A model generated the notes under the pieces. The model was not told where the DNA came from. It did not search any database and saw nothing but the letters and a program-made list of their open reading frames with translations. Shown one piece after another: positions 53,697-61,431 of a stretch of 64,000 nt of DNA (within the stretch, counting starts at the first letter, position 1; every line of letters begins with the position of its first letter). This DNA is from Azospirillum sp. B21 (lineage in GTDB: Bacteria; Pseudomonadota; Alphaproteobacteria; Azospirillales; Azospirillaceae), in contig NZ_VTTO01000014.1 of the NCBI RefSeq assembly GCF_008364825.1, forward strand, positions 89,396 through 153,395. The letters are read 5' to 3'. The translations under genes and the position numbers were made by a program.

Positions 53697-55763
53697 ATGA
53701 ACGCCGTTACTTACACCGAAGCTCAAGCCCTCGACAGCCGCGCAAACGTGCTGCAAGCCGCCGACCCGAGCAAGCACATGATTCTGGTTCCGCTGTCGCG
53801 GCTGGTGCTGCGCCCCACGGGCCGCAACGTGCGCAAGACCGTCCCGCGCATGTCCATCCCCGAGCTGGCCGCGAGCATTCAGCGCGTGGGCCTGCTGCAA
53901 AACCTGATCGTGATTCCCGCCGCCGATGACCTGCATTACGAGGTGGTGGCAGGTGGCCGACGCTTTGCGGCCCTCAAGCTGCTGGCAAAGAAGCACCGTA
54001 TCGCCAAGGATTGGGACGTGCCTTGCCTGCAGGTGGCCGATGGCACGGCCCGCACCGCCAGCCTGACCGAGAACGTGCAGCGCGAAGCCATGCACCCAGC
54101 AGACCAGTTTGAAGCCTTCGCCGCGCTGGTGGCCGAAGGCCGACCGATTGAGGACATTGCGGCGGATTTCTCCGTTACGCCGCTGGTGGTGCAGCGCCGC
54201 TTGAAGCTCGCCAATGTCTCGCCGCGTTTGATGGAGGACTACCGGGCCGATGCCGTGAGCCTCGATCAGCTGATGGCGCTCTCCATCACCGACGACCACG
54301 CCGCGCAGGAATGCGCGTTCTACGATGCGCCGCAATGGCAGCGCCAACCCTCGCACTTGCGCGAACGTCTGACGGAGCGCGAGATTGACGCCTACCGGCA
54401 TCCGCTGGTGCGCTTCGTCGGGCTGGACACCTACGAGCAGGCGGGCGGCGGCATCCGCCGCGACCTGTTCGCGGAGGGCGATGCAGGCGTGTACCTGACC
54501 GACGCCGCGCTGCTGGAACGACTGGCGCAAGACAAGCTGGCGGGCATCGCCGCAGAGGTGAAGGCCGAGGGCTGGGCTTGGGCTGATGCCACGCCGGGCG
54601 TGACCCATGCCGATCTGCACGCCTTCCAGCGTGCGCCGAGGGAGCGCCGCGAGCCGAACAAGCGCGAAGCACAGCGCATCGAGAGGCTGCAAGCCAAGAT
54701 GCAGGAGGTGGCCGAAGCCATTGATGCCGCGACGGACGCCGACGACGAGGACAAGGCCGATGCGCTGCAAGAGGAAGGCGAGCGGCTGGGCGAGCAGTTG
54801 CAGGCGCTGGAAGACGGCTTGCAGGGGTACGGCGCGAACGTGAAGGCCGCAGCCGGGGCCATCGTCACCATCGGCCGCAACGGCGAGGTGGTGATTCATC
54901 GCGGACTGCTGCGCGAGGCCGAGGCCAAGGCACTGCGCACACTGGAGAAGCTGCGCCAAGGGTTCAGCGACCCAGATGCCGCGAACGATGACGAAGGCGA
55001 GGACGACGAGCCGCCCAAGGCAGCAGCGATTTCCGACCGACTGGCCCAGCGCCTGAGCGCCCATCGCACCGCCGCGCTGCAAATCGAGGTGGCCCGGCAT
55101 CCGCAGGTGGCGGTGGCCGCGCTGGTGCATGGCATGGTGCAGACCGTCTTGCAGGGCCGCTACTACGGGCGCGACCTGCCGCTGGGCGTGAGCCTGAAAG
55201 TCCAAGACCGGCTGGACGGCATGGCCCCGGACTGGCCCGAGTCACCCGCCGCTGTGGCGCTGCGTGAATTGCAGCAGGCGTGGAGCGGCAAGCTGCCCGA
55301 GGACAGCGCCGAACTGTTTGCCGCGCTGCTGGCGATGGAGCAAGGCGAACTGGTCAAGCTGCTGGCCGTGTGCGTGGCTTCCACGGTGGACGTGGTGACG
55401 CCTCGCGCCACACCGCACCAGCCCGGCGAGGAACTGGCGCAGGCCGTGGGCCTCGACATGGCCGCATGGTGGCAGCCGACCGCCGAGGGGTATTTCAAGC
55501 ACGTTCCGAAGGCGGCAGTTCTGCAAGCCGTGGGCGAGTACGCGCCCGATCAGGTTTCCCGGCTGGCGAAGCTGAAGAAGGCCGACATTGCCAGCGAAGC
55601 CGAGCGGCTGGCCGATGGCGCGGGTTGGATGCCTGCCATCTTTAAGGTCGAAGGCCCGCAGCAGGCAGTGAAGGAAAGCGCGCAGGAGGCAGGCCCGGAG
55701 CAGGACGCCCCGGAGGATGCCGAGGCAATGGCGGATGAACCCGCCGAGGCGCTGGCCGCTTGA
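53697..55763 (+). CDS. parB: ParB/RepB-family partition protein
   Basis: 688 residues. N-terminal ParB nuclease/CTPase-like domain (LVPLSRLVLRPTGRNVRKTVPRMSIPELAASIQRVGLLQNLIVIPA, YEVVAGGRRFAALKLLAKKH, RTASLTENVQREAMHPADQFEAFAALVAEGRPIEDIAADFSVTPLVVQRRLKLANVSPRLMEDY), the latter including the HTH. A long C-terminal half follows with a coiled coil (RIERLQAKMQEVAEAIDAATDADDEDKADALQEEGERLGEQLQALEDG) and acidic stretches. It acts with the ParA at 61661, though the two are 6 kb apart, as normal in this ICE family. Possible roles are element stabilisation while circular. Good ribosome site GGAG before the ATG. Confidence 0.95.
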   Translation: MNAVTYTEAQALDSRANVLQAADPSKHMILVPLSRLVLRPTGRNVRKTVPRMSIPELAASIQRVGLLQNLIVIPAADDLHYEVVAGGRRFAALKLLAKKHRIAKDWDVPCLQVADGTARTASLTENVQREAMHPADQFEAFAALVAEGRPIEDIAADFSVTPLVVQRRLKLANVSPRLMEDYRADAVSLDQLMALSITDDHAAQECAFYDAPQWQRQPSHLRERLTEREIDAYRHPLVRFVGLDTYEQAGGGIRRDLFAEGDAGVYLTDAALLERLAQDKLAGIAAEVKAEGWAWADATPGVTHADLHAFQRAPRERREPNKREAQRIERLQAKMQEVAEAIDAATDADDEDKADALQEEGERLGEQLQALEDGLQGYGANVKAAAGAIVTIGRNGEVVIHRGLLREAEAKALRTLEKLRQGFSDPDAANDDEGEDDEPPKAAAISDRLAQRLSAHRTAALQIEVARHPQVAVAALVHGMVQTVLQGRYYGRDLPLGVSLKVQDRLDGMAPDWPESPAAVALRELQQAWSGKLPEDSAELFAALLAMEQGELVKLLAVCVASTVDVVTPRATPHQPGEELAQAVGLDMAAWWQPTAEGYFKHVPKAAVLQAVGEYAPDQVSRLAKLKKADIASEAERLADGAGWMPAIFKVEGPQQAVKESAQEAGPEQDAPEDAEAMADEPAEALAA

Positions 55764-55777
55764 CCCACGCCGAAGGC

Positions 55778-55805
55778 AAGCGCCCCGGCTTCGACCGGGG
55801 CGCTT
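55778..55805. terminator. 11-bp stem hairpin after parB
   Basis: AAGCGCCCCGG (55778-55788) pairs perfectly with CCGGGGCGCTT (55795-55805) over a 6-nt loop CTTCGA, 15 bp after the parB stop and just before the ribosome site of the next small gene. Could terminate or attenuate read-through into that gene. Confidence 0.65.
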
Positions 55806-55825
55806 CGCTGCAAGGAGAAGCCCCC

Positions 55826-56035
55826 ATGACCCGCACCACCACCAACCGCCCGCGCATGGCGGCGGTCTATGCACCCGGCACGGTGCGCGCCCGCCGCTGG
55901 CACGGCGATGGCGACGTGCGCGGCTACCGACCGCCCTCGGGCTGGTCGGCCCGCGCTGACCTCACCGACATACATCCCATCACGGGCCGCGCCTTGCCGC
56001 GTGCCGTGTGGTGGATCATCGAAACGAAGGAATGA
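55826..56035 (+). CDS. Small ICE protein, function unknown
   Basis: 69 residues: MTRTTTNRPRMAAVYAPGTVRARRWHGDGDVRGYRPPSGWSARADLTDIHPITGRALPRAVWWIIETKE. Basic, aromatic-rich. Ribosome site AAGGAG before ATG 55826 decides the start. Lies between hairpins on both sides, so it may have its own regulation. Family not known to me. Confidence 0.7.
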   Translation: MTRTTTNRPRMAAVYAPGTVRARRWHGDGDVRGYRPPSGWSARADLTDIHPITGRALPRAVWWIIETKE

Positions 56036-56045
56036 TCATCGTCAG

Positions 56046-56117
56046 CACCGCGCCCAGGCCGTTCCGCCCTGGGCGCGGTGAAACGCATAATCCGGGCGCG
56101 GCGGTGGCCGCGCCCGG
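56046..56117. terminator. Two consecutive strong hairpins
   Basis: First: CACCGCGCCCAGG (56046-56058) with CCTGGGCGCGGTG (56068-56080), a perfect 13-bp stem. Second: CCGGGCGCG (56092-56100) with CGCGCCCGG (56109-56117), 9 bp. They lie between the convergent small gene (55826) and the acetyltransferase gene (56166), so a bidirectional terminator is likely. Confidence 0.75.
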
Positions 56118-56165
56118 TGTTGAAGCCGAATTGCCGGGGCATTACGCCGCCGCCTTCACTGGCAC

Positions 56166-56684
56166 TCAGGCGGCGGCGTTGAAGGCATCGCTGTACTGCG
56201 CGATGCCTTCGGGCACTGGCCCATGGAAGGCCAGTGCGAGAAAATAGCCGGGCGGCACGCCCGGCAGTTGCAGGCCCGCATGGGCCTGGAAGCCAAAGCG
56301 CCCGTAGTACGCGGGCTCTCCGAGCAGCACACAGCCTTCGGCCTGCATGGCCCGCAGTTCAGACAGCGCCTGTTCCATCAGGCGCGAGCCGATGCCGTGC
56401 CCCTGCCTCTGCGGCAGGACGGAGATCGGCCCCAGGCCGCACCAGCCTTTGGCCTTGTGGCCGTGGTCGTTGGTGATAGTCACCGGCGACAGAGCCACAT
56501 GGCCGACGACCTGGCCGTGTTCTTCGGCCACGATGGAAAGCGTCAGTTCGCTAGCGTCGCGCAATGCACGCACGATGAATTGCTCCGTGTGGCTGGTGTG
56601 CGGCGCATCGGCGAAGGCGGCAATGGTCACGGCCTCGATAGCGGCAATGTCGTTCGTGGTTTCGTGTCGTAGCTGGATGGTCAT
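56166..56684 (-). CDS. GNAT-family N-acetyltransferase (YhbS-like)
   Basis: 172 residues: MTIQLRHETTNDIAAIEAVTIAAFADAPHTSHTEQFIVRALRDASELTLSIVAEEHGQVVGHVALSPVTI, the acetyl-CoA loop ISVLPQRQGHGIGSRLMEQAL, and GCVLLGEPAYYGRFGFQAHAGLQLPGVPPGYFLALAF. This is the YhbS-type GNAT pattern. Substrate unknown; small-molecule or protein amines. ATG at 56684 chosen because the domain begins there. Minus strand inside an otherwise plus-strand core, hence probably cargo inserted in a core spacer. Confidence 0.92.
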   Translation of the reverse strand: MTIQLRHETTNDIAAIEAVTIAAFADAPHTSHTEQFIVRALRDASELTLSIVAEEHGQVVGHVALSPVTITNDHGHKAKGWCGLGPISVLPQRQGHGIGSRLMEQALSELRAMQAEGCVLLGEPAYYGRFGFQAHAGLQLPGVPPGYFLALAFHGPVPEGIAQYSDAFNAAA

Positions 56685-57505
56685 GGTGTTCTGCGTTCCC
56701 TGCTCAAAATATAGAACGGCCTGGGCGTGTCGGCGCGTAGCGCCGCCGGGCTTTCGGGCTGCGCCCCGTGCCGACTTCGCTGTCACGGCCATTCGGCTTC
56801 AATCCACTCACGCCTTCGCGCCTGCGGCGCTGCGCGCTGCGCTTGCCTCCGGGGGATCGGCGCAAGGCCCATCCCCGCCGCGCGAGCTTGGCGCCCCTCG
56901 ATGCCGCCGAACCGTCGATGCCGGATCGGCCCGGCCAGCGCCCCGCCGCAATGGACGGAGCTGGCGAACACGCTGGTGCTTGCTGCGGCAGGTTGTGCGA
57001 ATGCGTGCCGTCCTCAACGCTGGCGGTTCTCGCCCATCACGTCACGAAGGACGGTTCACGGACATCCCGCCCGGCATCGCTATGGAGCTTCCACGCCACG
57101 CCTCAAGACCGGCGCCGCAAGGTGCGGCCGGGGCGTTCTCGCTTGTCGTCGGATGGTTGACCTGGCCCGCGTCAGTGGGCGAGCCGGTGCTGCCTTCGTG
57201 CGGGGATGCCGAGCCGGCCCTGCCTCCTTTCGATGCGGTTCGGCCCAAGGCGTCCTTGTGTTGTTGTGAATCCTAGCGGTGGCGCGGCTGCGCCTCGGGC
57301 TTCATGGCTGCAACCGTCCGGCGAAAACAATTTCCCCTGCTTTGTCACTGCGTTCGGCGCATTCCTCGCGGGACAAATTCTTTTCGCCTCCCGGCTCTCC
57401 ACTGCGTTGCGACCGCAAGCGGTGCAGCCCGCCCGTCCCCCGCCGGCCGGATCACAACAAGGACGCGATGGGCGCGAACCTTGTTCCACCAAAAGGAGAT
57501 CCATC
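56685..57505. other. Gene-free 821-bp spacer upstream of the DUF736 gene
   Basis: No supported gene on either strand. It contains copy A of the ICE repeat (56724-56940). The 250 bp before the DUF736 gene are less G/C-skewed and probably hold its promoter and leader; the gene's AAAGGAG ribosome site is at the end. All ORFs here are unconserved-looking shadows. Confidence 0.6.
56724..56940. repeat. ICE non-coding repeat, copy A
   Basis: 217 bp nearly identical to copy B at 57966-58183. Both start GGGCGTGTCGG and share CGGGCTGCGCCCCGTGCCG, TCACGCCTTCGCGCCTGCGG, CGCTGCGCGCTGCGCTTGCC, ATCCCCGCCGCGCG and end CCGGATCGG...GCCAGCG. Direct orientation. Not coding in any consistent frame. Confidence 0.85.
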
Positions 57506-57826
57506 ATGGCCAACATCGGCAGCTTCACCGCAGACAAAGACGGCTACACCGGCACGCTTCGCACCCTGACGCTCAACGTCAAGGTCAAGCTGGTGCCCAA
57601 CGACAAGGGCGACAACGAGAAGGCCCCGGACTTTCGCCTGCAGGCCGCCAGCCACGACATCGGCGCGGCATGGAAGAAGACCAGCGAGGCCGGGCGGGAA
57701 TACATCTCCGTGACCCTCGACGATCCTTCATTCCCGGCCACGGTCTATGCCCGCCTGATCGAAGGCGAAGGCGAGGACGGGACACACGACCTGATCTGGT
57801 CGCGCAGCAAGCCCCAAGCGGCGTGA
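57506..57826 (+). CDS. DUF736 protein
   Basis: 106 residues: MANIGSFTADKDGYTGTLRTLTLNVKVKLVPNDKGDNEKAPDFRLQAASHDIGAAWKKTSEAGREYISVTLDDPSFPATVYARLI. A textbook DUF736 protein, small and beta-rich, found in nearly all ICEs and plasmids of this type; function not established. The ATG at 57506 has the site AAAGGAG. Followed directly by a strong hairpin terminator. Confidence 0.95.
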   Translation: MANIGSFTADKDGYTGTLRTLTLNVKVKLVPNDKGDNEKAPDFRLQAASHDIGAAWKKTSEAGREYISVTLDDPSFPATVYARLIEGEGEDGTHDLIWSRSKPQAA

Positions 57827-57833
57827 CGGCTGC

Positions 57834-57863
57834 CAGCGCCCCGCCCATTGCGGCGGGGCGCTG
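57834..57863 (+). terminator. 12-bp stem terminator hairpin after the DUF736 gene
   Basis: CAGCGCCCCGCC (57834-57845) pairs perfectly with GGCGGGGCGCTG (57852-57863) around the 6-nt loop CATTGC, 8 bp after the DUF736 stop. No long T-run, but stability is very high. Confidence 0.7.
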
Positions 57864-57965
57864 TGCTGCTTTCGCGGCACTTCAAGGAGGCGACACCACC
57901 GCCTGGGCTGCGCCGTGTCGAGTTGCTTCCTGAACGTTGCAGCCTTCGGTTTGCAAGAACGGCCG

Positions 57966-58183
57966 GGCGTGTCGGTGCCGTGCACCGCCGGGCTTTACGG
58001 GCTGCGCCCCGTGCCGACTTCGCCGTCACGGCCATCCGGCTCCAATCCCTCACGCCTTCGCGCCTGCGGCGCTGCGCGCTGCGCTTGCCTCCGGGGGAAA
58101 GCCCTGCGGCCTATCCCCGCCGCGCGATGCTTGGCGCCCCTGCAATCCCCCGAACCGGCAGCGCCGGATCGGCCACGCCAGCG
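57966..58183. repeat. ICE non-coding repeat, copy B
   Basis: 218 bp, second complete copy of the repeat at 56724 with scattered base changes. In both, the central block shared with copy C (51443) is the best conserved. It ends 11 bp before the stop of the XRE gene. Confidence 0.85.
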
Positions 58184-58193
58184 ACGTCGCACG

Positions 58194-58487
58194 CTATGGC
58201 GTGTCACTCTTCTTCGCCACAGTCTCCAACTCCTGGCGCACCTGCACCAGAAGCTGATCGACCTGCTGCAGATCGTCGCCGGCATAGGCCAGCGTCAGCA
58301 GCGTGAGCGGGTGCACCTCCATGACCTCGCACAGCTCGGCCAGCTTGTTCAAGGTGGGGCTTTTGAGGTCGCGTTCCAGCGTGCTCATGTAGGTGCGGCT
58401 GGACACGTCCGAGAACGCTTCCTGGCTCAAACCACGTGCTTTCCTGATGGTCTTTAGTGCCTCCGACAATGTATGTTTCGCTGCCAA
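58194..58487 (-). CDS. XRE-family HTH regulator of the ICE
   Basis: 97 residues with an HTH of the Cro/CI type: LSEALKTIRKARGLSQEAFSDVSSRTYMSTLERDLKSPTLNKLAELCEVMEVHPLTLLTLAYAG, then a C-terminal helix (LQQVDQLLVQVRQELETVAKK). The start codon is TTG at 58487, supported by GGAGATC just upstream. Divergent from the second DUF2958 gene; a 14-bp palindrome between them is the likely operator. Probably controls ICE core expression. Confidence 0.92.
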   Translation of the reverse strand: MAAKHTLSEALKTIRKARGLSQEAFSDVSSRTYMSTLERDLKSPTLNKLAELCEVMEVHPLTLLTLAYAGDDLQQVDQLLVQVRQELETVAKKSDTP

Positions 58488-58525
58488 CCCTGGATCTCCG
58501 CAAAATCCAAGATGACATCCGATTG

Positions 58526-58539
58526 AGCCCTATAGGGCT
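58526..58539. promoter_or_regulatory. 14-bp perfect palindrome, likely XRE operator
   Basis: AGCCCTATAGGGCT is self-complementary and lies 38 bp upstream of the XRE start. The sub-motif CTATAG occurs again at 58545-58550. Such palindromes are typical for HTH_XRE dimers and would overlap promoters in either direction. Confidence 0.6.
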
Positions 58540-58618
58540 ACAATCTATAGTGTTCAACTATGCCCGCCTGCCGCTTTCGTGCTTTTACGGAAATCCGTAT
58601 CTGCAGCTTCTCACAGAA

Positions 58619-58694
58619 GCACAAAACCGCATCCGTGCCTTTCCACAAACCCGCCGATGCGGTTTTGCGCTTTCACGCTTCGGCGGTTTTGTGC
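58619..58694. repeat. Three GCGGTTTTGTGC-type repeats before the second DUF2958 gene
   Basis: GCACAAAACCGC (58619-58630) is the exact reverse complement of GCGGTTTTGTGC (58683-58694), and GCGGTTTTGCGC (58659-58670) is a third copy differing at one base. They lie just before the ribosome site of the gene at 58711. Possible protein-binding sites or an RNA structure that controls the downstream gene. Confidence 0.6.
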
Positions 58695-58710
58695 GAATGA
58701 GGTAACGCCC

Positions 58711-59058
58711 ATGAACCAACTCATGACCGAGGACGAGCGCAAGCAACTGCTGGAACACGGCCGGGTCCGGGCCGCTGGCCGGGCCATCGACCCGCTGCCC
58801 GTGGTGCGGTTGTTCACGCCGGACGCACACGCCACTTGGCTGCTGGTGTCGCTTGACCCCGCTGACGGCGATACGGCCCATGGCCTGATCGACTTGGGGA
58901 TCAGCATGCCTGAGCTGGGCGAGATCAAGCTGTCCGACCTCGCATCCATCGTCGGGCCGAGCAAACAGCCCGTGATGCGAGATCGGTATTTCCGGGCGGT
59001 GCGCCCGTTGTCGGAGTACCTGCGGCTGGCCCAGGAGAACGGTTCCGTCCTCGATTGA
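58711..59058 (+). CDS. DUF2958 protein, second copy
   Basis: 115 residues: MNQLMTEDERKQLLEHGRVRAAGRAIDPLPVVRLFTPDAHATWLLVSLDPADGDTAHGLIDLGISMPELGEIKLSDLASIVGP. Same family as 50724-51074 but clearly diverged, so an old duplication or independent gain. The ATG at 58711 follows GAGGT. Divergent from the XRE regulator, probably under its control. Confidence 0.92.
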   Translation: MNQLMTEDERKQLLEHGRVRAAGRAIDPLPVVRLFTPDAHATWLLVSLDPADGDTAHGLIDLGISMPELGEIKLSDLASIVGPSKQPVMRDRYFRAVRPLSEYLRLAQENGSVLD

Positions 59059-59399
59059 GCCGTTCGCGCCACGGCCAAGCCGGGCGCATTGAGGCTATTT
59101 CGGTCTTGCTCCAGACCCGTCAGGTCTTAATCCGCACTGTTGCACCAAACCAGTGCCACCCTGACGCAAACGGTCATGACGCCAGCCGTGCCATCGGGCA
59201 CGGTGGATAGCGCAGGAGGCCGCATTTCCTCGCGCGCCACCGTCGCATTCAGACGATCCGCGCAATCCATCGGATGCTTTTCGTCTTGACACGCAAGTTA
59301 CTAATCTACCAGCTTATTCACGATTGGATGCTAGTTCGATGCGGTGACGTTGGCGTGTGAAACCAGTGACGGCCGTCCTGCTCTACGGGAGCTTGCGTC
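59059..59399. other. Gene-free spacer with A/T-richer promoter-like end
   Basis: 341 bp without a supported gene. From about 59280 it becomes A/T-rich (TTGACA at 59286, TTACTAATCTACC, TTATTCACG), which suggests promoter or operator sequences for the DUF2285-AlpA-RepA set. The spacing does not match a clean sigma-70 promoter. Confidence 0.5.
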
Positions 59400-60158
59400 A
59401 TGGCCGAACCGCACCACCTCGCGCACTGGTATCCGACCGCCGCCTACCTCTACGTCCTGTGTCTGGACACGCTCGCACTGGCCTGGGAGTACCTGCGCCG
59501 CCATCCCGACTACCGGATCGACTGGCTGCGCCGTGCGCGCTGCCCCGATGCCGCGCATCGCTGGGGCTTGCGTCTGCTGGAAGACCCGGACGTGGATGCG
59601 CGTGACGCGCATCCGGCCTGGCTTCCCGGCCATGGGGCCGTGGTGCAGCTTCACCCCGATGCCGATCCGCCTCCGGATGCCACCGCCTTCGCGTTCTGGC
59701 GCATCCCCGGCCACAAGCAGTTGCTGCACGACGGCAAGGGTCTGGCGCTGATCGCGCGCAGCCCCAGCCTTTGCCAGCGCTATGCGCTGGCGCCTGGCCT
59801 GGAGGACGGCATGGCCGTGGCCCATGCCTATCGTGGCCGTCACGCCGCCCCTGCGGCCCCTATGCCTGGTACGCCTGCGTCAATGGCTCGGCCCAGGCCA
59901 CCGCCTGCGGCGCTGCTGGAGCTACACACCCTGCAGGCGCTCGACGCCACCCTGGCGGGCGCGTCCTTGCGCGACGTCGCCGAGGGCTTGTTCGGTGCGG
60001 ACGCCGCAGCCGGCTGGTACAGCGACGGCGGCCTGCGCTCCAAGGTGCGCCGCCTGGTGCGGCGCGGCGATGCGTTGATGCGCGGCGGCTATCGCCGCCT
60101 AGCACAACTGCCGCCGCTTGAGAAGGGTCGTTTTGAAGAGAGCGCAAAACGACCCTGA
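59400..60158 (+). CDS. DUF6499/DUF2285 transcriptional-regulator-like protein
   Basis: 252 residues. N-terminal DUF6499-type segment (LAHWYPTAAYLYVLCLDTLALAWEYLRRHPDYRIDWLR) and C-terminal DUF2285 domain (LHTLQALDATLAGASLRDVAEGLFGADAAAGWYSDGGLRSKVRRLVRRGDALMRGGYRRL), which contains an HTH-like fold. Proteins of this type are conserved upstream of alpA/repA in Tn4371-like ICEs and are thought to regulate element genes. Start ATG at 59400 is preceded by GGGAGCTTGCGTC. Confidence 0.9.
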   Translation: MAEPHHLAHWYPTAAYLYVLCLDTLALAWEYLRRHPDYRIDWLRRARCPDAAHRWGLRLLEDPDVDARDAHPAWLPGHGAVVQLHPDADPPPDATAFAFWRIPGHKQLLHDGKGLALIARSPSLCQRYALAPGLEDGMAVAHAYRGRHAAPAAPMPGTPASMARPRPPPAALLELHTLQALDATLAGASLRDVAEGLFGADAAAGWYSDGGLRSKVRRLVRRGDALMRGGYRRLAQLPPLEKGRFEESAKRP

Positions 60159-60241
60159 GCAGGAGGGCTTCGTTTTCTGAGACTGCCTTCATCCGGTTGC
60201 GCTGTGTGGCCGGAGCCCTGCAACCGATGGAGGTTCTCACC

Positions 60242-60523
60242 ATGCGTCCTGCTCCCTTGCGGCCTGCCGCTACTGTCTCGACCGCTGCCGCGCAGCCCCA
60301 ACGCTATCTCACCAACGACGAAGCCGCCGAGTACCTGCGCCTGTCGCCGCGCACGCTGGAAAAGCAGCGCGTGCTGGGAGGCGGTCCCAAGTTCCGCAAG
60401 TTCGGCCGCCGCGTGATGTACGCCGTGGTCGACCTCGATGCCTGGGCCGCCGAGCGCAGCTTCGAGAGCACGTCCGAGCCCGAGTACGCCGAGCAGCATT
60501 CGGCGGACAGCCGTGCGCGCTGA
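60242..60523 (+). CDS. AlpA/excisionase-like helix-turn-helix protein
   Basis: 93 residues. A small winged-helix protein: QRYLTNDEAAEYLRLSPRTLEKQRVLGGGPKFRKFGRRVMYAVVDLDAWAAERSF, matching the MerR-like HTH_17/AlpA pattern of DNA-bending excisionase or regulator proteins. Ribosome site GGAGG before ATG 60242. Directly before repA and 84 bp after the DUF2285 gene, hence one operon. It could act as excision factor or as activator of repA. Confidence 0.92.
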   Translation: MRPAPLRPAATVSTAAAQPQRYLTNDEAAEYLRLSPRTLEKQRVLGGGPKFRKFGRRVMYAVVDLDAWAAERSFESTSEPEYAEQHSADSRAR

Positions 60524-60537
60524 TCGCTGGCGCGCGG

Positions 60538-61407
60538 GTGGCCTTCGCCATGTCCAGCCCCGCGCTGCCCATGCGGCAGCGACCGATGCAAGAGCGCGAA
60601 CAGCTCGATCTGTTCCGCGCCTTGCCGGGCGACATGGCGCCGCGCGACAGCCAGGACTTGATGGCCTTTCCGTTCTTCTCGCTGGCGAAGTCGCGGCGCA
60701 CGGCGCCGATCGACTTCCGCGCCAGCGGCATCACGATCCGCGTGGAGGGCACGCAGGAGCATGGCATCGCCACGATTTGGGATGCGGACATCCTGATCTG
60801 GGCTGCAAGCCAGATTGTGGAAGCCCGCGATGCGGGCTTGCGCCCGTCGCGGCTGATGCAGGCCACGCCCTACGAGATCCTGCGCTTCATCGGGCGCGGT
60901 ACGTCGCTGCGCGACTACCAGCGCCTCAAGGCGGCCTTGGATCGGCTGCAGTCCACGACCGTGGCCACGTCGATCCGCGAGACGACCGGGCGGCGCCTGC
61001 ATCGCTTCTCATGGATCAACGAGTGGAAGGAACTGGCCGATGCCAAGGGCACCCCCTTGGGGCTGGAACTGATCCTGCCGGACTGGTTCTATGCGGGCGT
61101 GCTCGATGCTGCCCTCGTGTTGACCATCGACCCGGCGTATTTCCGGCTGACGGGCGGGATCGAGCGATGGCTGTACCGCCTGGTGCGCAAGCACGGCGGG
61201 CGACAGCCTGGCGGCTGGCAGTTCGACTTCCAGCACCTGTACCGCAAGTCGGGCAGCGTGGCGCGGTACTACGACTTCGCCGCCGACCTGCGCGCACTGG
61301 TGGTGCGGCAAGCCTTGCCTGGCTACCAGTTGGGCATCGAGTACGTCTCGGGCATTGCCTCGCCGCTGCTGACGTTCCGGCCCGTGCCGTCCACGGCACG
61401 GGGATAA
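60538..61407 (+). CDS. repA: Replication initiator protein A (RepA)
   Basis: 289 residues of the RPA family: QLDLFRALPGDMAPRDSQDLMAFPFFSLAKSRRTAPIDFRASGITIRVEGTQEHGIATIWDADILIWAASQI, ATPYEILRFIGRGTSLRDYQRLKAALDRLQSTTVATSIR, RFSWINEW, YFRLTGGIERWLYRLVRKHGG. It resembles plasmid initiators with winged-helix repeats that bind iterons. Three 17-bp direct repeats just downstream support an active or former origin. Suggests that the ICE can replicate when circular. Start at 60538 or 60550. Confidence 0.93.
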   Translation: MAFAMSSPALPMRQRPMQEREQLDLFRALPGDMAPRDSQDLMAFPFFSLAKSRRTAPIDFRASGITIRVEGTQEHGIATIWDADILIWAASQIVEARDAGLRPSRLMQATPYEILRFIGRGTSLRDYQRLKAALDRLQSTTVATSIRETTGRRLHRFSWINEWKELADAKGTPLGLELILPDWFYAGVLDAALVLTIDPAYFRLTGGIERWLYRLVRKHGGRQPGGWQFDFQHLYRKSGSVARYYDFAADLRALVVRQALPGYQLGIEYVSGIASPLLTFRPVPSTARG

Positions 61408-61431
61408 CTGCTGCGCAGCCTGTGGACGGAC

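Larger units (their letters stand above)
57827..58193. other. Gene-free spacer with terminator and repeat copy B
   Basis: 367 bp between the DUF736 stop and the XRE gene's 3' end. It contains the terminator hairpin (57834-57863) and repeat copy B (57966-58183). I see no gene. Confidence 0.65.

Noticed and set aside
56727..57269. Open frames up to 309 residues in the spacer before the DUF736 gene
   Set aside because: They run through repeat copy A and change frame between copies; no conserved features.
59286..59310. Sigma-70 promoter from TTGACA at 59286
   Set aside because: No -10 box at correct distance; kept only as a promoter-like A/T-rich region.
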